DNA from: Neorhizobium sp. SHOUNA12A
GTDB taxonomy: Bacteria > Pseudomonadota > Alphaproteobacteria > Rhizobiales > Rhizobiaceae
Direction of reading: 5' to 3'
NCBI RefSeq assembly: GCF_023006505.1
Contig: NZ_JALBGV010000037.1
Coordinates: forward strand, 1 to 57,103
Length of the DNA: 57,103 nt
In this document: positions 17,936-27,923 of the stretch, in pieces
Numbering within the stretch: the first letter of the stretch is position 1
Layout of the letters: each line of letters opens with the position of its first letter
The notes under the pieces: generated by a model
The model's input: the letters and a program-made list of their open reading frames with translations, nothing else
The model's database searches: none
Told to the model about the DNA's origin: nothing
Position numbers and translations under genes: made by a program

Positions 17936-17964
17936 TTGCAGCGCTTGTCGGCAGTCATTATAGA
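17936..17964 (+). promoter_or_regulatory. Sigma70-type promoter for pyrB
   Basis: TTGCAG (17936-17941), 17-bp spacer, TATAGA (17959-17964), which in the rhizobial register reads CTTGCA-N17-TTATAG. Transcription would start near 17971, leaving a leader of about 20 nt that contains GGAGA before ATG 17992. There is no room for an attenuator or PyrR-type leader. Confidence 0.5.
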
Positions 17965-17991
17965 CCGCCGAACGCAAGCGGAGACGTGTCC

Positions 17992-18933
17992 ATGGTCTTC
18001 TTCCCTCATCGCCATCTGATTGGCATCAAGGGCCTTACCGAACAAGACATCACCTTTCTTCTCGACAAGGCCGACGAGGCCGTGAAGATTTCCAGGCAGC
18101 GGGAGAAAAAGACCTCCACGCTGCGCGGACTCACCCAGATCAATCTGTTCTTCGAAGCTTCCACCCGTACACAATCGTCCTTCGAGCTCGCCGGCAAACG
18201 TCTCGGCGCCGATGTGATGAACATGTCGGTCGGCAATTCCTCGGTGAAAAAGGGCGAGACGCTGATCGATACGGCGATGACGCTCAACGCCATGCGCCCG
18301 GACGTGCTGGTGCTGCGTCATTCTTCGGCCGGTGCCGCCGCACTTCTGGCGCAAAAGGTCGCCTGCTCTGTCATCAATGCCGGCGACGGCCAGCACGAGC
18401 ATCCGACCCAGGCGCTGCTCGACGCGCTGACCATCCGCCGCGCCAAGGGCAAGCTGTCGCGCATCATCGTCGCCATCTGCGGCGATGTTCTGCATTCGCG
18501 GGTCGCTCGCTCCAATATCCTCCTGCTCAACGCCATGGGCGCGCGGGTTCGCGTGGTGGCGCCTTCGACGCTGCTGCCCTCCGGCATCAGGGACATGGGC
18601 GTCGAGGTCTTCCACTCCATGGAAGAGGGTCTCAAGGATGCCGACGTGGTGATGATGCTGCGCCTGCAGCGCGAGCGCATGGCCGGCGCCTTCGTGCCGT
18701 CGGTGCGCGAATATTTCCGCTTCTACGGGCTCGACGCCGAAAAGCTGAAGGCCGCCAGGCCAGATGCGCTCGTCATGCATCCCGGCCCGATGAACCGCGG
18801 CGTCGAGATCGCCTCCGAGGTGGCCGATGGTCCGCAAAGCGTCATCGAGCAACAGGTGGAAATGGGGGTCGCGGTGCGCATGGCCGTGATGGAGGCCCTG
18901 CTCATCTCCCAGAACCAGGGAGAACGCGCATGA
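17992..18933 (+). CDS. pyrB: Aspartate carbamoyltransferase, catalytic chain
   Basis: A 313-aa ATCase that makes carbamoyl-aspartate in pyrimidine synthesis. The carbamoyl-phosphate loop [20 protein letters not shown], the catalytic-loop region [20 protein letters not shown], the [14 protein letters not shown] motif and the aspartate-binding RLQRERM are all present. ATG 17992 is preferred over GTG 17986 because GGAGA is 7 bp upstream. It overlaps the next gene by 4 nt (ATGA). Pairing with an inactive dihydroorotase suggests a class A-type holoenzyme. Confidence 0.97.
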   Translation: MVFFPHRHLIGIKGLTEQDITFLLDKADEAVKISRQREKKTSTLRGLTQINLFFEASTRTQSSFELAGKRLGADVMNMSVGNSSVKKGETLIDTAMTLNAMRPDVLVLRHSSAGAAALLAQKVACSVINAGDGQHEHPTQALLDALTIRRAKGKLSRIIVAICGDVLHSRVARSNILLLNAMGARVRVVAPSTLLPSGIRDMGVEVFHSMEEGLKDADVVMMLRLQRERMAGAFVPSVREYFRFYGLDAEKLKAARPDALVMHPGPMNRGVEIASEVADGPQSVIEQQVEMGVAVRMAVMEALLISQNQGERA

Positions 18934-20216
18934 CCCCGACCGTCCTCAAGAACCTCCGCATCATCGACCCGTCGCGCAATCTCGACGAGACCGGCACGAT
19001 CATCATCGGCGCTGACGGCCGCATCCTTGCATCGGGCAAGGATGCCCAGAACCAGGGCGCACCAGAAGGTGCGACGATCCGGGACTGCCAGGGCCTCGTC
19101 GCGACACCTGGCCTGGTCGATGCCCGCGTCTATGTCGGCGAACCGGGCGCCGAGCATACCGAAACGATCGAATCGGCAAGCCGGGCTGCGGCAGCCGGCG
19201 GCATCACCTCCTTCATCATGATGCCTGACACCGACCCTGTGATCGACGATATCGCGCTCGTCGAATTCGTGCAGAAGACGGCCCGCGACAAGGCGGTCGT
19301 CAACGTCCATCCCGCCGCCGCCCTCACCAAGGGGCTTGCCGGCAAGGAGATGACCGAGATCGGCCTGCTGCAGCAGTCGGGCGCCGTCGCCTTCACCAAC
19401 GGCCGGCATGGGCTTTCCGATACGCTGCTCCTGCGCCGCATAATGACCTATGCGCGCGAATTTGATGCGGTCGTCTCGCTGGAACTGCGCGAAAAATACC
19501 TCGGCAACGGTGTGATGAACGAAGGTCTGTTCGCCAGCTGGCTCGGCCTGTCCGGCGTGCCGAAGGAAGCGGAGATCATCCCGCTCGAACGGGACTTGAG
19601 GATCGCCGGCCTGACGCGGGCGAAATATCATGCGGCGAAGATTTCCGTGGCGGAATCGGCCGAAGCGATGCGCGTCGCCCGCACCCGCGGCGCCAACGCC
19701 ACCTGCGGCGTCTCGATCAACCATCTGGCGCTTAACGAGAACGACATCGGCGAGTACCGCACCTTCTTCAAGCTGTCGCCGCCGCTGCGCTCCGAGGACG
19801 ATCGCGTCGCGATGGCCGACGCTCTTGCCGACGGCACGATCGATATCATCGTCTCTTCGCATGATCCGCAGGACGTCGATACCAAGCGCCTGCCGTTTGC
19901 CGATGCCGAGGACGGCGCGATCGGGCTGGAGACGCTGCTCGCCGCAGCGCTGCGCCTGCACCATGACGGTCGCGTGCCGCTGATGCGTCTGATCGATGCG
20001 ATGTCGACCCGGCCGGCGCAGATCTTTGGGCTCGATGCCGGCACGCTGAAGCCCGGCGCCAAGGCCGATATCACGCTGATCGACCTCGACGAGCCTTGGA
20101 TCGTTTCAAAGGATATGATCTTGTCGCGGTCGAAGAATACGCCGTTCGAGGACGCGCGTTTCTCGGGCCGCGCCGTCGCCACCTATGTGGCCGGCAAGTG
20201 CGTCTATACGCTTTAA
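18930..20216 (+). CDS. Dihydroorotase-like protein lacking catalytic residues (PyrC'/PyrX type)
   Basis: A 428-aa amidohydrolase-fold protein of the dihydroorotase family, but the active site is lost. The metal motif D-x-H-x-H is D64-A-R66-V-Y68; the metal-bridging Asp region reads FTN157G instead of FTDDG; the usual HxS strand has K237 for His; and the TDHAPH motif reads S309-S310-H-D-P-Q. Such pseudo-dihydroorotases in Pseudomonas and related groups are structural subunits needed to assemble ATCase. Overlap with pyrB by ATGA ensures equal synthesis. An active pyrC must be elsewhere in the genome. Confidence 0.9.
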   Translation: MTPTVLKNLRIIDPSRNLDETGTIIIGADGRILASGKDAQNQGAPEGATIRDCQGLVATPGLVDARVYVGEPGAEHTETIESASRAAAAGGITSFIMMPDTDPVIDDIALVEFVQKTARDKAVVNVHPAAALTKGLAGKEMTEIGLLQQSGAVAFTNGRHGLSDTLLLRRIMTYAREFDAVVSLELREKYLGNGVMNEGLFASWLGLSGVPKEAEIIPLERDLRIAGLTRAKYHAAKISVAESAEAMRVARTRGANATCGVSINHLALNENDIGEYRTFFKLSPPLRSEDDRVAMADALADGTIDIIVSSHDPQDVDTKRLPFADAEDGAIGLETLLAAALRLHHDGRVPLMRLIDAMSTRPAQIFGLDAGTLKPGAKADITLIDLDEPWIVSKDMILSRSKNTPFEDARFSGRAVATYVAGKCVYTL

Positions 20217-20229
20217 GGGGAGCACGGGC

Positions 20230-20847
20230 GTGAGTGAACTCTTCAACTGGCAGATCACCCTGCCGATCGCGCTGGCCGCACTGGTGTTCGGCTATCTGCT
20301 CGGTTCCATTCCCTTCGGCCTGATCCTCACCCGTGCGGCGGGCCTCGGCGATATCCGCTCGATCGGATCGGGCAATATCGGCGCCACCAACGTGCTGCGC
20401 ACCGGCAACAAGAAGCTCGCGGCCGCCACCCTGCTGCTCGACGCACTGAAGGCGACCGTCGCCGCGCTGGTCGCCTGGTATCTGTTCGGGAAAGAAGCCG
20501 GGCTGCTTGCCGGTTTTGCAGCCTTTATGGGCCATCTCTTCCCGGTCTGGCTCGGCTTCAAGGGCGGCAAGGGCGTCGCCACCTATATCGGCACGCTGCT
20601 TGGCGTCGCGCCGTGGATGGTGCTGGTGTTTGCGGCGATCTGGCTCGGCGTCGCCAGGATCAGCAAATATTCGTCGCTCGCCGCTCTGGTTGCAACCCTT
20701 GTCATTCCGGTTGTGCTGTGGTTCTTAAACGAGCCGAAGATCGCGCTGGTCATGGCCGTCATGACGGTGATTTCCTGGTGGAAGCATGAAGCCAACATCA
20801 AGCGGTTGATCGCCGGCACAGAAAGCAGGATCGGCCAAAAGGGATAG
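20230..20847 (+). CDS. plsY: Acyl-phosphate:glycerol-3-phosphate acyltransferase
   Basis: A 205-aa inner-membrane enzyme making lysophosphatidic acid from acyl-phosphate. It has about five membrane segments and the PlsY signatures [50 protein letters not shown] and a C-terminal basic segment. The start is GTG 20230, with AGGGG about 9 bp upstream. It follows pyrC' by 13 bp and precedes dprA by 13 bp, so these are probably one operon. The upstream ATG of the same frame would lie inside pyrC'. Confidence 0.95.
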   Translation: MSELFNWQITLPIALAALVFGYLLGSIPFGLILTRAAGLGDIRSIGSGNIGATNVLRTGNKKLAAATLLLDALKATVAALVAWYLFGKEAGLLAGFAAFMGHLFPVWLGFKGGKGVATYIGTLLGVAPWMVLVFAAIWLGVARISKYSSLAALVATLVIPVVLWFLNEPKIALVMAVMTVISWWKHEANIKRLIAGTESRIGQKG

Positions 20848-20860
20848 ACCGGGGGAAACA

Positions 20861-22003
20861 ATGCCGGACGGCAGCGCGAAACGAACAGGAATTGCGCTGA
20901 CGGAGAGGCAGAGGATCGCCTGGCTGAGGCTGATCCGCTCCGACAATGTCGGCCCCGCCACATTCAGAGACCTCATCAATCATTGCGGCTCGGCGGAAAA
21001 CGCGCTTGCCATGCTGCCGGAACTTTCCGCCCGCGGCGGAGCGACCAGGGCGATTCGGATTGCCGGCGTGCAGGAGGCCGAACGCGAGCTTGAGGCGGCG
21101 CATCGCTTTGGCGCTCGCTTCGTCGGCATCGGCGAACCCGACTATCCGCCGGCGCTTCGTCAGATCGAAGGCGCCCCACCGCTTCTGGCCATGAAGGGCG
21201 ACCTTTCAGCCGCAACGCGCCCGTCCGTCGGCGTCGTCGGATCGCGCAATGCCTCTATATCGGGCGCCAAGTTCGCGGCGATGATCGCAAGGGATTGCGG
21301 CCGCGCCGGTTATACGGTGACGTCAGGCCTTGCCCGCGGCATCGATACCGCCGCCCATCGCGCCAGCCTGGAAACCGGAACAATCGCAGTGCTCGCCGGC
21401 GGGCTCGACCAGCCCTATCCGCCGGAAAACATCCCTTTGCTCGAGGAAATCACCGAGGGCGCCGGCCTTGCGGTCAGCGAAATGCCATTCGGCTGGGAAC
21501 CCCGTGCGCGGGATTTCCCTCGCCGAAACCGGCTGATATCCGGCATTTCGCTGGGGGTGGTGGTGATCGAGGCGGCGGAGCGCTCGGGCTCGCTGATCAC
21601 CGCAAGAATTGCGACTGATTTCGGACGTCTGGTCTTTGCCGTGCCCGGTTCGCCGCTCGATCCGCGCTGCCACGGCACCAACGGGCTCCTGAAACAGGGC
21701 GCGATCGTCACCACAGGATCGGCCGATGTGATCGAGGCGCTTGCGCCGCTGTCACAACTCGATCTCTTCAACCAGCCGATGGTCGAAGAACCGAAGGAGG
21801 GCGGCGAGATGCTGCCGCCCAATGACGACGACCGGGCGGTCATCGTCTCGGCGCTCGGGCCGACACCAGTCGATGTCGACGATATCATCCGCCACACCGG
21901 CCTGCCCGCCTCGTCCGTCTATCTCGTGCTGCTGGAACTCGATCTCGCCGCCCGGCTGCATCGCCACGCCGGCGGAATGGTCTCACTCGCGATGGAAGAC
22001 TGA
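20861..22003 (+). CDS. dprA: DNA-processing protein DprA/Smf
   Basis: A 380-aa DprA. N-terminal helical/SAM-like region (about 1-80), Rossmann core with VGVVGSRNASISGAKFA, YTVTSGLARGIDTAAHRASL, TIAVLAGGLDQPYPPEN and FPRRNRLISGIS, then a C-terminal winged-helix domain (about 315-380, GPTPVDVDDIIRHTGLPASS). It loads RecA on single-stranded DNA during transformation or recombination. GGGGGAAA precedes ATG 20861. Its last 21 bp overlap a small convergent gene. Confidence 0.95.
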   Translation: MPDGSAKRTGIALTERQRIAWLRLIRSDNVGPATFRDLINHCGSAENALAMLPELSARGGATRAIRIAGVQEAERELEAAHRFGARFVGIGEPDYPPALRQIEGAPPLLAMKGDLSAATRPSVGVVGSRNASISGAKFAAMIARDCGRAGYTVTSGLARGIDTAAHRASLETGTIAVLAGGLDQPYPPENIPLLEEITEGAGLAVSEMPFGWEPRARDFPRRNRLISGISLGVVVIEAAERSGSLITARIATDFGRLVFAVPGSPLDPRCHGTNGLLKQGAIVTTGSADVIEALAPLSQLDLFNQPMVEEPKEGGEMLPPNDDDRAVIVSALGPTPVDVDDIIRHTGLPASSVYLVLLELDLAARLHRHAGGMVSLAMED

Positions 22004-22189
22004 ACGGGGGCGCCTGCCCGCCTGGACGTCTCCCGCCTCCACATAGGCCATTTCGATGAGGTAGCAGAGCATGTCCGCGCCCTCTCCCAAGGCGACCTGC
22101 CGGAGTTCCCCCAGCATCTGCCTTATATAGGCGATATTTTCCCTGGTATCGTCGTCACGCCGGCCATTCGCCTCACCCCGAGAAACCAT
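21983..22189 (-). CDS. Small conserved hypothetical protein, 68 aa
   Basis: A small helical protein containing RENIAYIRQMLGELRQVA and ADMLCYLIEMAYVEAGDVQ, a pattern I recognise from short alphaproteobacterial hypotheticals without assigned function. GAGGAC lies about 6 bp before ATG 22189. The longer in-frame start at 22336 would add 49 unconserved residues encoded by AT-rich leader DNA. It is convergent with dprA (21-bp overlap) and divergent from topA over a 246-bp AT-rich region, where I see a TATAAT at 22322-22327 without a matching -35. Confidence 0.7.
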   Translation of the reverse strand: MVSRGEANGRRDDDTRENIAYIRQMLGELRQVALGEGADMLCYLIEMAYVEAGDVQAGRRPRSVFHRE

Positions 22190-22435
22190 ATTCTGTCCTC
22201 TCAAAAAAAGCCGACCGTCAGTCCAAATAAATTCACCTTGAGGTATGCTGCGGACCATATCGCATTTATTTAAGATTGCAACCAATTGTATATCTTCCCC
22301 AGGTTGCATCTCGTTGTACCCTATAATTTGGCACACGCCCCTTGACCGCGAGGCAAACGCCCTCCATGTCGGGAGGTCAGATTTCCGCCTGGACCGTAAC
22401 GGTGCCGGGGCAAGCCTCTATTGCAGAGAAGCAAA

Positions 22436-25117
22436 ATGAATGTTGTCGTCGTAGAATCTCCTGCCAAAGCCAAGACAATCAACAAGTATCTCGGCTCCGG
22501 CTACAAGGTTCTCGCCTCTTTCGGCCACGTGCGCGATCTTCCGGCCAAGGACGGTTCCGTGCTCCCCGATCAGGACTTCGAAATGCTGTGGGAGGTCGAT
22601 CCCGCGTCCCAGAAGCGGATGAAGGACATTTCCGACGCCGTAAAAGGCTCGGACGCCTTGTTCCTCGCAACCGACCCGGATCGCGAGGGTGAAGCCATTT
22701 CCTGGCACGTGCTCGATCTTCTCAGGAAGAAGAAGGTGATCGGCGACAAGCCGGTCAAGCGCGTCGTCTTCAACGCCATCACCAAGAAGGCCGTGCTCGA
22801 TGCGATGGCCAATCCGCGCGATATCGACGTGCCGCTGGTCGACGCCTATCTCGCTCGCCGCGCGCTCGACTATCTGGTCGGCTTCAACCTTTCGCCGGTC
22901 CTGTGGCGCAAACTGCCGGGCGCCCGTTCGGCCGGCCGCGTGCAGTCGGTTGCGCTGCGGCTCGTCTGCGACCGCGAATCGGAGATCGAGCGTTTCATCT
23001 CTGAAGAATACTGGAACCTGTCGGCTCTGCTGCGCACGCCGCGCGGCGACGAGTTCGAGGCGCGCCTCGTGTCTGCCGACGGCAAGCGGCTGCAGGGCCG
23101 CTCGATCAAGAACGGCGAGGACGCCAACCGCCTGAAGGCGCTGCTCGATGGCGCCGCCTATGTGGTCGATACGGTCGAAGCCAAGCCCGTCAAGCGCAAT
23201 CCCGGCCCGCCCTTCACCACCTCGACGCTGCAGCAGGCCGCCTCCTCCAATATCGGCTTCAACGCCTCGCGCACCATGCAGGTGGCACAGAAGCTCTATG
23301 AAGGCGTCGATATCGGCGGCGAGACGGTCGGTCTCATTACCTATATGCGTACCGACGGCGTGCAGATGGCGCCGGAAGCGATCGATGCGGCCCGCAGCGC
23401 CATCGTCGACCAGTTCGGACAGCGTTACCTGCCGGAAAAGCCGCGCTTCTATTCCACCAAGGCGAAAAACGCCCAGGAAGCCCACGAAGCGATCCGCCCG
23501 ACCGATTTCAACCGCACGCCGGACCAGGTGCGCCGCTACCTCGATGCCGATCAGGCCCGTCTTTATGAGCTGGTCTGGAAGCGCGGCATCGCCAGCCAGA
23601 TGGCATCCGCCGAAATCGAGCGCACCACGGTCGAGATCCTCGCCGACAACAAGGGCGAGAAGGCGGGCCTGCGCGCCGTCGGCTCGGTCATCCGGTTCGA
23701 CGGCTTCCTCGGCGCCTATGTGGACAGCCGCGAGGACGCCGAAAAGGGCGAGGACGACGATGAAGATGGCCGCCTGCCCGAGATCAATGCGCGCGAAAAG
23801 CTCGACAAGAACAAGGTTAACGCCAGCCAGCACTTCACCGAGCCGCCGCCGCGTTATTCGGAAGCCTCGCTGATCAAGAAGATGGAAGAGCTCGGCATCG
23901 GCCGCCCCTCCACCTATGCCGCGACGCTGAAGACGCTGAGTGACCGCGAATATGTGACCATGGACAAGCGCAAGCTGATCCCGCATTCGAAGGGCCGGCT
24001 GGTGACGGCCTTCCTCGAAAGCTTCTTCACGAAATACGTGGAATACGACTTCACCGCCGATCTTGAGGAAAAGCTCGACAAGATCTCTGCCGGCGAACTG
24101 GACTGGAAGCAGGTTCTCCGCGAATTCTGGCAGGATTTCTTCGCCCAGATCGAAGACACCAAGGAATTGCGCGTCACCAACGTGCTCGATGCGCTGAACG
24201 AGACGCTGGCGCCGCTGGTCTTCCCGAAGCGGGAGGACGGCAGCGATCCGCGCATCTGCCAGGTCTGCGGCACCGGCAACCTGTCGCTGAAGCTCGGCAA
24301 ATACGGCGCCTTCGTTGGCTGCTCGAACTATCCGGACTGTAACTACACCCGCCAGCTTTCCTCGGAAGGCGGCGCGGATGCGGAAGCGAATGCCCTCAGC
24401 GAACCGAAGGCGCTCGGCGCCGATCCGCATACGGGCGAGGAATTGACGCTGCGCTCGGGCCGGTTCGGACCCTATATCCAGCGCGGCGAAGGCAAGGAAG
24501 CCAAGCGTTCGTCGCTGCCCAAGGGCTGGAAGCCCGAGGACATCGACCACGAAAAGGCGCTCGCCCTGATCAACCTGCCGCGCGACGTCGGCAAACATCC
24601 GGAATCAGCCAAGATGATTTCGGCAGGGCTTGGCCGCTACGGACCGTTCCTGCTGCATGACGGCAGCTATGCCAACCTGGAGAGCATCGAGGACGTGTTC
24701 TCGATCGGCCTCAACCGCGCCGTGACCGTGCTTGCCGAAAAGCAGAGCAAGGTGGCGGCTGGCGGTGGCCGCGGCCGTGGCACGCCTGCGGCACTGAAGG
24801 AACTCGGCGACCATCCGGACGGCGGCACGATCACCGTGCGTGACGGCAAATACGGCCCCTACGTCAATTGGGGCAAGGTCAACGCGACGTTGCCGAAAGG
24901 GCTGGACCCGCAATCGGTAACGATGGAGCAGGCCATGGCCTTCATCATCGAAAAGGGCGGCAAGGCACCGTCGGCCAAAGCAAAGCCGAAGAAGGCCGCC
25001 GCCAAGGCAACCACCGCGACCAAGAAGGCGGCGCCGAAAGCCAAGACGGCCGCAAAGGCTAAAGCTCCGGCGAAAAAGACTGCAGCTGCACCGAAGGCGA
25101 AGAAGACGGGCACGTGA
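22436..25117 (+). CDS. topA: DNA topoisomerase I
   Basis: An 893-aa type IA topoisomerase that relaxes negative supercoils. The TOPRIM domain starts VVVESPAKAKTINKYLG and contains FLATDPDREGEAISWH. The catalytic tyrosine is Y303 in LITYMRTDG. The core is followed by a four-Cys zinc ribbon (CQVCGTGN...GCSNYPDCNYT) and repeated Topo_C_Rpt-like motifs (LRSGRFGPYIQRG, GLGRYGPFLLHDG, VRDGKYGPYVNWG). It ends in a Lys/Ala-rich tail (about 850-893) that probably binds DNA. Its TGA overlaps the GTG start of rnr. Confidence 0.97.
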   Translation: MNVVVVESPAKAKTINKYLGSGYKVLASFGHVRDLPAKDGSVLPDQDFEMLWEVDPASQKRMKDISDAVKGSDALFLATDPDREGEAISWHVLDLLRKKKVIGDKPVKRVVFNAITKKAVLDAMANPRDIDVPLVDAYLARRALDYLVGFNLSPVLWRKLPGARSAGRVQSVALRLVCDRESEIERFISEEYWNLSALLRTPRGDEFEARLVSADGKRLQGRSIKNGEDANRLKALLDGAAYVVDTVEAKPVKRNPGPPFTTSTLQQAASSNIGFNASRTMQVAQKLYEGVDIGGETVGLITYMRTDGVQMAPEAIDAARSAIVDQFGQRYLPEKPRFYSTKAKNAQEAHEAIRPTDFNRTPDQVRRYLDADQARLYELVWKRGIASQMASAEIERTTVEILADNKGEKAGLRAVGSVIRFDGFLGAYVDSREDAEKGEDDDEDGRLPEINAREKLDKNKVNASQHFTEPPPRYSEASLIKKMEELGIGRPSTYAATLKTLSDREYVTMDKRKLIPHSKGRLVTAFLESFFTKYVEYDFTADLEEKLDKISAGELDWKQVLREFWQDFFAQIEDTKELRVTNVLDALNETLAPLVFPKREDGSDPRICQVCGTGNLSLKLGKYGAFVGCSNYPDCNYTRQLSSEGGADAEANALSEPKALGADPHTGEELTLRSGRFGPYIQRGEGKEAKRSSLPKGWKPEDIDHEKALALINLPRDVGKHPESAKMISAGLGRYGPFLLHDGSYANLESIEDVFSIGLNRAVTVLAEKQSKVAAGGGRGRGTPAALKELGDHPDGGTITVRDGKYGPYVNWGKVNATLPKGLDPQSVTMEQAMAFIIEKGGKAPSAKAKPKKAAAKATTATKKAAPKAKTAAKAKAPAKKTAAAPKAKKTGT

Positions 25118-27468
25118 GAGAACCGCGCGACAGATCGAAACACCAGGGAAAACGCCCCGACAAAGCCATCCGCGGCCACACCGCTTCCACAACGGAAAAG
25201 CCGGTGATCATCCACGGTGCGGTGCCGCCGCGCGATGTCCTGCTCGAGTTCATCGCCGAAAACCCGGACAAGGGGTCGAAGCGGGAAATCGCCAAGGCCT
25301 TCGGGCTGAAGGGCGACACCCGCGTCGAGCTGAAGGACCTGCTTCGGACGCTGGAGGAAGAAGGCCTTCTCAAGAAGAGCCGCAAGTCGCTCACCCGTCC
25401 CGACGCGCTGCCGCCGGTCACCGTTCTCGACATCACCACCCGCGACAAGGACGGCGAGCTGATCGGCCGCCCGGCCGAATGGCCGGAGGACCTGGGTGCG
25501 GCGCCTGCAGTGCTCATCCGTCAATCGTCCGACAGCCGCGGCAAGGGCAGAGTGGCGGCTGCCGGGCTCAACGACCGGGTGCTCGCAAAAATCTTCCCGA
25601 ACAAGGACCGGACCGGGCCCGCCTATACCGCCCGCGTTATCAAGATCATCGACAAGCGCCGCGGGGCCTCGCTCGGCATCGTCCACAAGCTTGCCGATGG
25701 AGAATTGCGCCTGCTGCCGATCGACCGGCGCGGCGAGGAAATGGTGATCGAGCCCGCCGATATCGGCGAGGCCAAGGACGGCGACCTGGTCGAGAGCGAG
25801 GTCGTCCGTTCCGGCCGCTTCGGTCTTCCCCGCGCCCGGGTTCTGTCGATCGTCGGTACGATCGGTTCGGAAAAGGCGATCTCGATGATCGCCGTCTATT
25901 CGCACGGCATCCCGCATATCTTCCCGAAACAGGTGATGGACGAGGCAGAAGCGGCCAAGCCCGCCACCATGGCCCAGCGCGAGGACTGGCGTTCGCTGCC
26001 ACTGATCACCATCGACCCGGCCGACGCGAAGGACCATGACGACGCGGTCTATGCCGAGCTGGACCCCTCGCCCGACAATCCGGACGGCGTCATCGTCACC
26101 GTCGCGATCGCCGACGTCTCCTGGTATATCCGCACCGGCTCTCCGCTCGACCGCGAGGCTTTGAAGCGCGGCAATTCGGTCTATTTCCCGGACCGCGTCG
26201 TACCGATGCTGCCGGAGCGCATCTCGAACGATCTCTGCTCGCTGCGTGAAGGCGAAGACCGGCCCGCACTTGCCGTGCGCATGGTGTTTTCGAAAGAAGG
26301 CCGCAAGGCCGGCCACACGTTCCACCGGATCATGATGAAGAGCGCCGCCAAGCTTTCCTATCAACAGGCCCAGGCGGCGATCGACGGAAAGCCGGACGAC
26401 AAGAGCGGACCGCTGCTCGAACCGATCCTGAAGCCGCTGTGGCATGCCTATGGGGTGATGAAGCGCGGCCGCGACCGCCGCCAGCCGCTTGAACTCGACA
26501 TGCCGGAGCGCAAGATCCTGCTGAAGCCCGACGGCACGGTCGACCGGGTCTTCGTGCCGGACCGGCTCGACGCGCACAAGCTCATCGAAGAGATGATGAT
26601 CCAGGCGAATGTCGCCGCCGCCGAGACGCTGGAGAAGAAGCGGCAGGCGCTGATCTACCGCATCCACGACACGCCCTCGCTTGCCAAGCAGGAGACGCTG
26701 CGCGAGTTTCTCGCGACATTGGGCATTCCGATGGCCAAGGGCGGCCAGATGCGGGCCAACTCGTTCAACGGCATTCTCGCCAAGGCCGAGGGCACCGCGC
26801 ACCAGGTGATGGTCAACGAGATGGTGCTGCGCTCCCAGAGCCAGGCGATCTACAGTCCCGATAATATCGGCCATTTCGGCCTCAACCTGATGAAATACGC
26901 GCATTTCACCTCGCCGATCCGCCGTTATGCCGACCTCATCGTGCATCGCGCGCTGGTCGGGTCGCTGGGGCTCGGCGAAGGCGGCATCAAGCCGGAGGAA
27001 GAGGCACAGCTCGACGATATCGCCGCCGAGATCTCCACCTTCGAGCGCCGCGCCATGGCCGCTGAGCGCGACACGATCAACCGCCTGATCGCCCACCATC
27101 TGAGCGAACGCATTGGCGAGGAATTCGTCGGCCGCGTCTCCGGCGTCACCAAGGCGGGACTATTTGTCTCGCTTCCGACCTATGGCGCGGACGGATTCAT
27201 ACCTATATCCACGCTCGGCAACGACTACTTCATCTACGACGAGGCGCATCAGGCGCTGTCCGGAGAGAAGACCGGTCTCGGCTACCAGATCGGCGATACG
27301 GTTGACGTGCGGCTGAAGCAGGCGATCCCGCTTGCCGGCGCGCTGCAGTTCGAGATGCTGAGCGAGGGCAAGAAATTGCCGACCGCGACCCGCTCCTTCC
27401 ATAAATCGGGGCGGCGCGGCCGGACCCAACCCGGCACGCGGCCTCCGCGGAGCGGCCGAAGGAGATAG
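25114..27468 (+). CDS. rnr: Ribonuclease R
   Basis: A 784-aa 3'-5' exoribonuclease of the RNB family. Order: N-terminal helix-turn-helix-like region (about 30-95), cold-shock domains, RNB catalytic domain with TIDPADAKDHDDAVYAE (Mg-binding Asp residues) and NIGHFGLNLMKYAHFTSPIR, then S1 domain (VGRVSGVTKAGLFVSL, about 675-745) and a basic tail. It starts at GTG 25114, overlapping the topA stop in GTGA, so the two are coupled. With RNase E and RNase J also here, the window holds three main RNA-turnover enzymes. Confidence 0.95.
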   Translation: MREPRDRSKHQGKRPDKAIRGHTASTTEKPVIIHGAVPPRDVLLEFIAENPDKGSKREIAKAFGLKGDTRVELKDLLRTLEEEGLLKKSRKSLTRPDALPPVTVLDITTRDKDGELIGRPAEWPEDLGAAPAVLIRQSSDSRGKGRVAAAGLNDRVLAKIFPNKDRTGPAYTARVIKIIDKRRGASLGIVHKLADGELRLLPIDRRGEEMVIEPADIGEAKDGDLVESEVVRSGRFGLPRARVLSIVGTIGSEKAISMIAVYSHGIPHIFPKQVMDEAEAAKPATMAQREDWRSLPLITIDPADAKDHDDAVYAELDPSPDNPDGVIVTVAIADVSWYIRTGSPLDREALKRGNSVYFPDRVVPMLPERISNDLCSLREGEDRPALAVRMVFSKEGRKAGHTFHRIMMKSAAKLSYQQAQAAIDGKPDDKSGPLLEPILKPLWHAYGVMKRGRDRRQPLELDMPERKILLKPDGTVDRVFVPDRLDAHKLIEEMMIQANVAAAETLEKKRQALIYRIHDTPSLAKQETLREFLATLGIPMAKGGQMRANSFNGILAKAEGTAHQVMVNEMVLRSQSQAIYSPDNIGHFGLNLMKYAHFTSPIRRYADLIVHRALVGSLGLGEGGIKPEEEAQLDDIAAEISTFERRAMAAERDTINRLIAHHLSERIGEEFVGRVSGVTKAGLFVSLPTYGADGFIPISTLGNDYFIYDEAHQALSGEKTGLGYQIGDTVDVRLKQAIPLAGALQFEMLSEGKKLPTATRSFHKSGRRGRTQPGTRPPRSGRRR

Positions 27469-27470
27469 GA

Positions 27471-27923
27471 ATGCAGGAACAGGGCGAACAGACGGTCCGA
27501 TATGGTGGAGCTCAGGAGGTCGAAAGGCCGCTCGGCCGCTCCATCAAGCGGGGCTTGCTCTCAACCTGTCCTGCCTGCGGCACCGGTCGCCTGTTCCGGG
27601 CGTTCCTGAAACCGGTCGATACCTGCGCCGTCTGCGGCGAGGAAATCCATCATCACCGCGCCGACGACCTGCCGGCCTATCTCGTCATTGTCGTCGTCGG
27701 TCACGTGCTGATGACCGGGTACCTGCTGACCGACATGACTTTCAGGGCTTCCCCCTGGGTCCAGCTCGCCATCTGGGTGCCGCTGGCGATCCTCACGGCA
27801 CTTGTGACCATCCAGCCGATCAAGGGTGGTGTCATCGGTTTCCAATGGTCGCTGAAGATGCACGGCTTCGGGGGAACGGACGACGAGGCGGTCGATCCCG
27901 GCCGGGGCGGACCGATTGCATGA
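27471..27923 (+). CDS. DUF983 family zinc-ribbon membrane protein
   Basis: A 150-aa protein: N-terminal polar region, a zinc ribbon (C-P-A-C at about 36-39 and C-A-V-C at about 55-58), HHHRADD, then two membrane segments (YLVIVVVGHVLMTGYLLT and LAIWVPLAILTALVTI). This is the DUF983 pattern, found next to cytochrome oxidase or rnr/Nudix genes in alphaproteobacteria; function unknown. It begins 2 bp after rnr and its TGA overlaps the Nudix gene's ATG. Confidence 0.9.
   Translation: MQEQGEQTVRYGGAQEVERPLGRSIKRGLLSTCPACGTGRLFRAFLKPVDTCAVCGEEIHHHRADDLPAYLVIVVVGHVLMTGYLLTDMTFRASPWVQLAIWVPLAILTALVTIQPIKGGVIGFQWSLKMHGFGGTDDEAVDPGRGGPIA

Noticed and set aside
15957..17963. 668-codon plus-strand frame opposite the AidB-like gene
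   Set aside because: The minus strand gives a clear acyl-CoA dehydrogenase; the plus frame is Arg/His-rich with no motif and overlaps the AEC gene.
22322..22327. Perfect TATAAT upstream of topA
   Set aside because: The only TTG-like -35 (TTGCAT at 22304-22309) is 12 bp away, too close; the region is AT-rich, so chance is likely.
22418..24598. 726-codon minus-strand frame opposite topA
   Set aside because: Pure shadow of topA, which has all its motifs in the plus frame.
24859..27099. 746-codon minus-strand frame opposite rnr
   Set aside because: Shadow of rnr; crosses the topA-rnr junction and has no family pattern.
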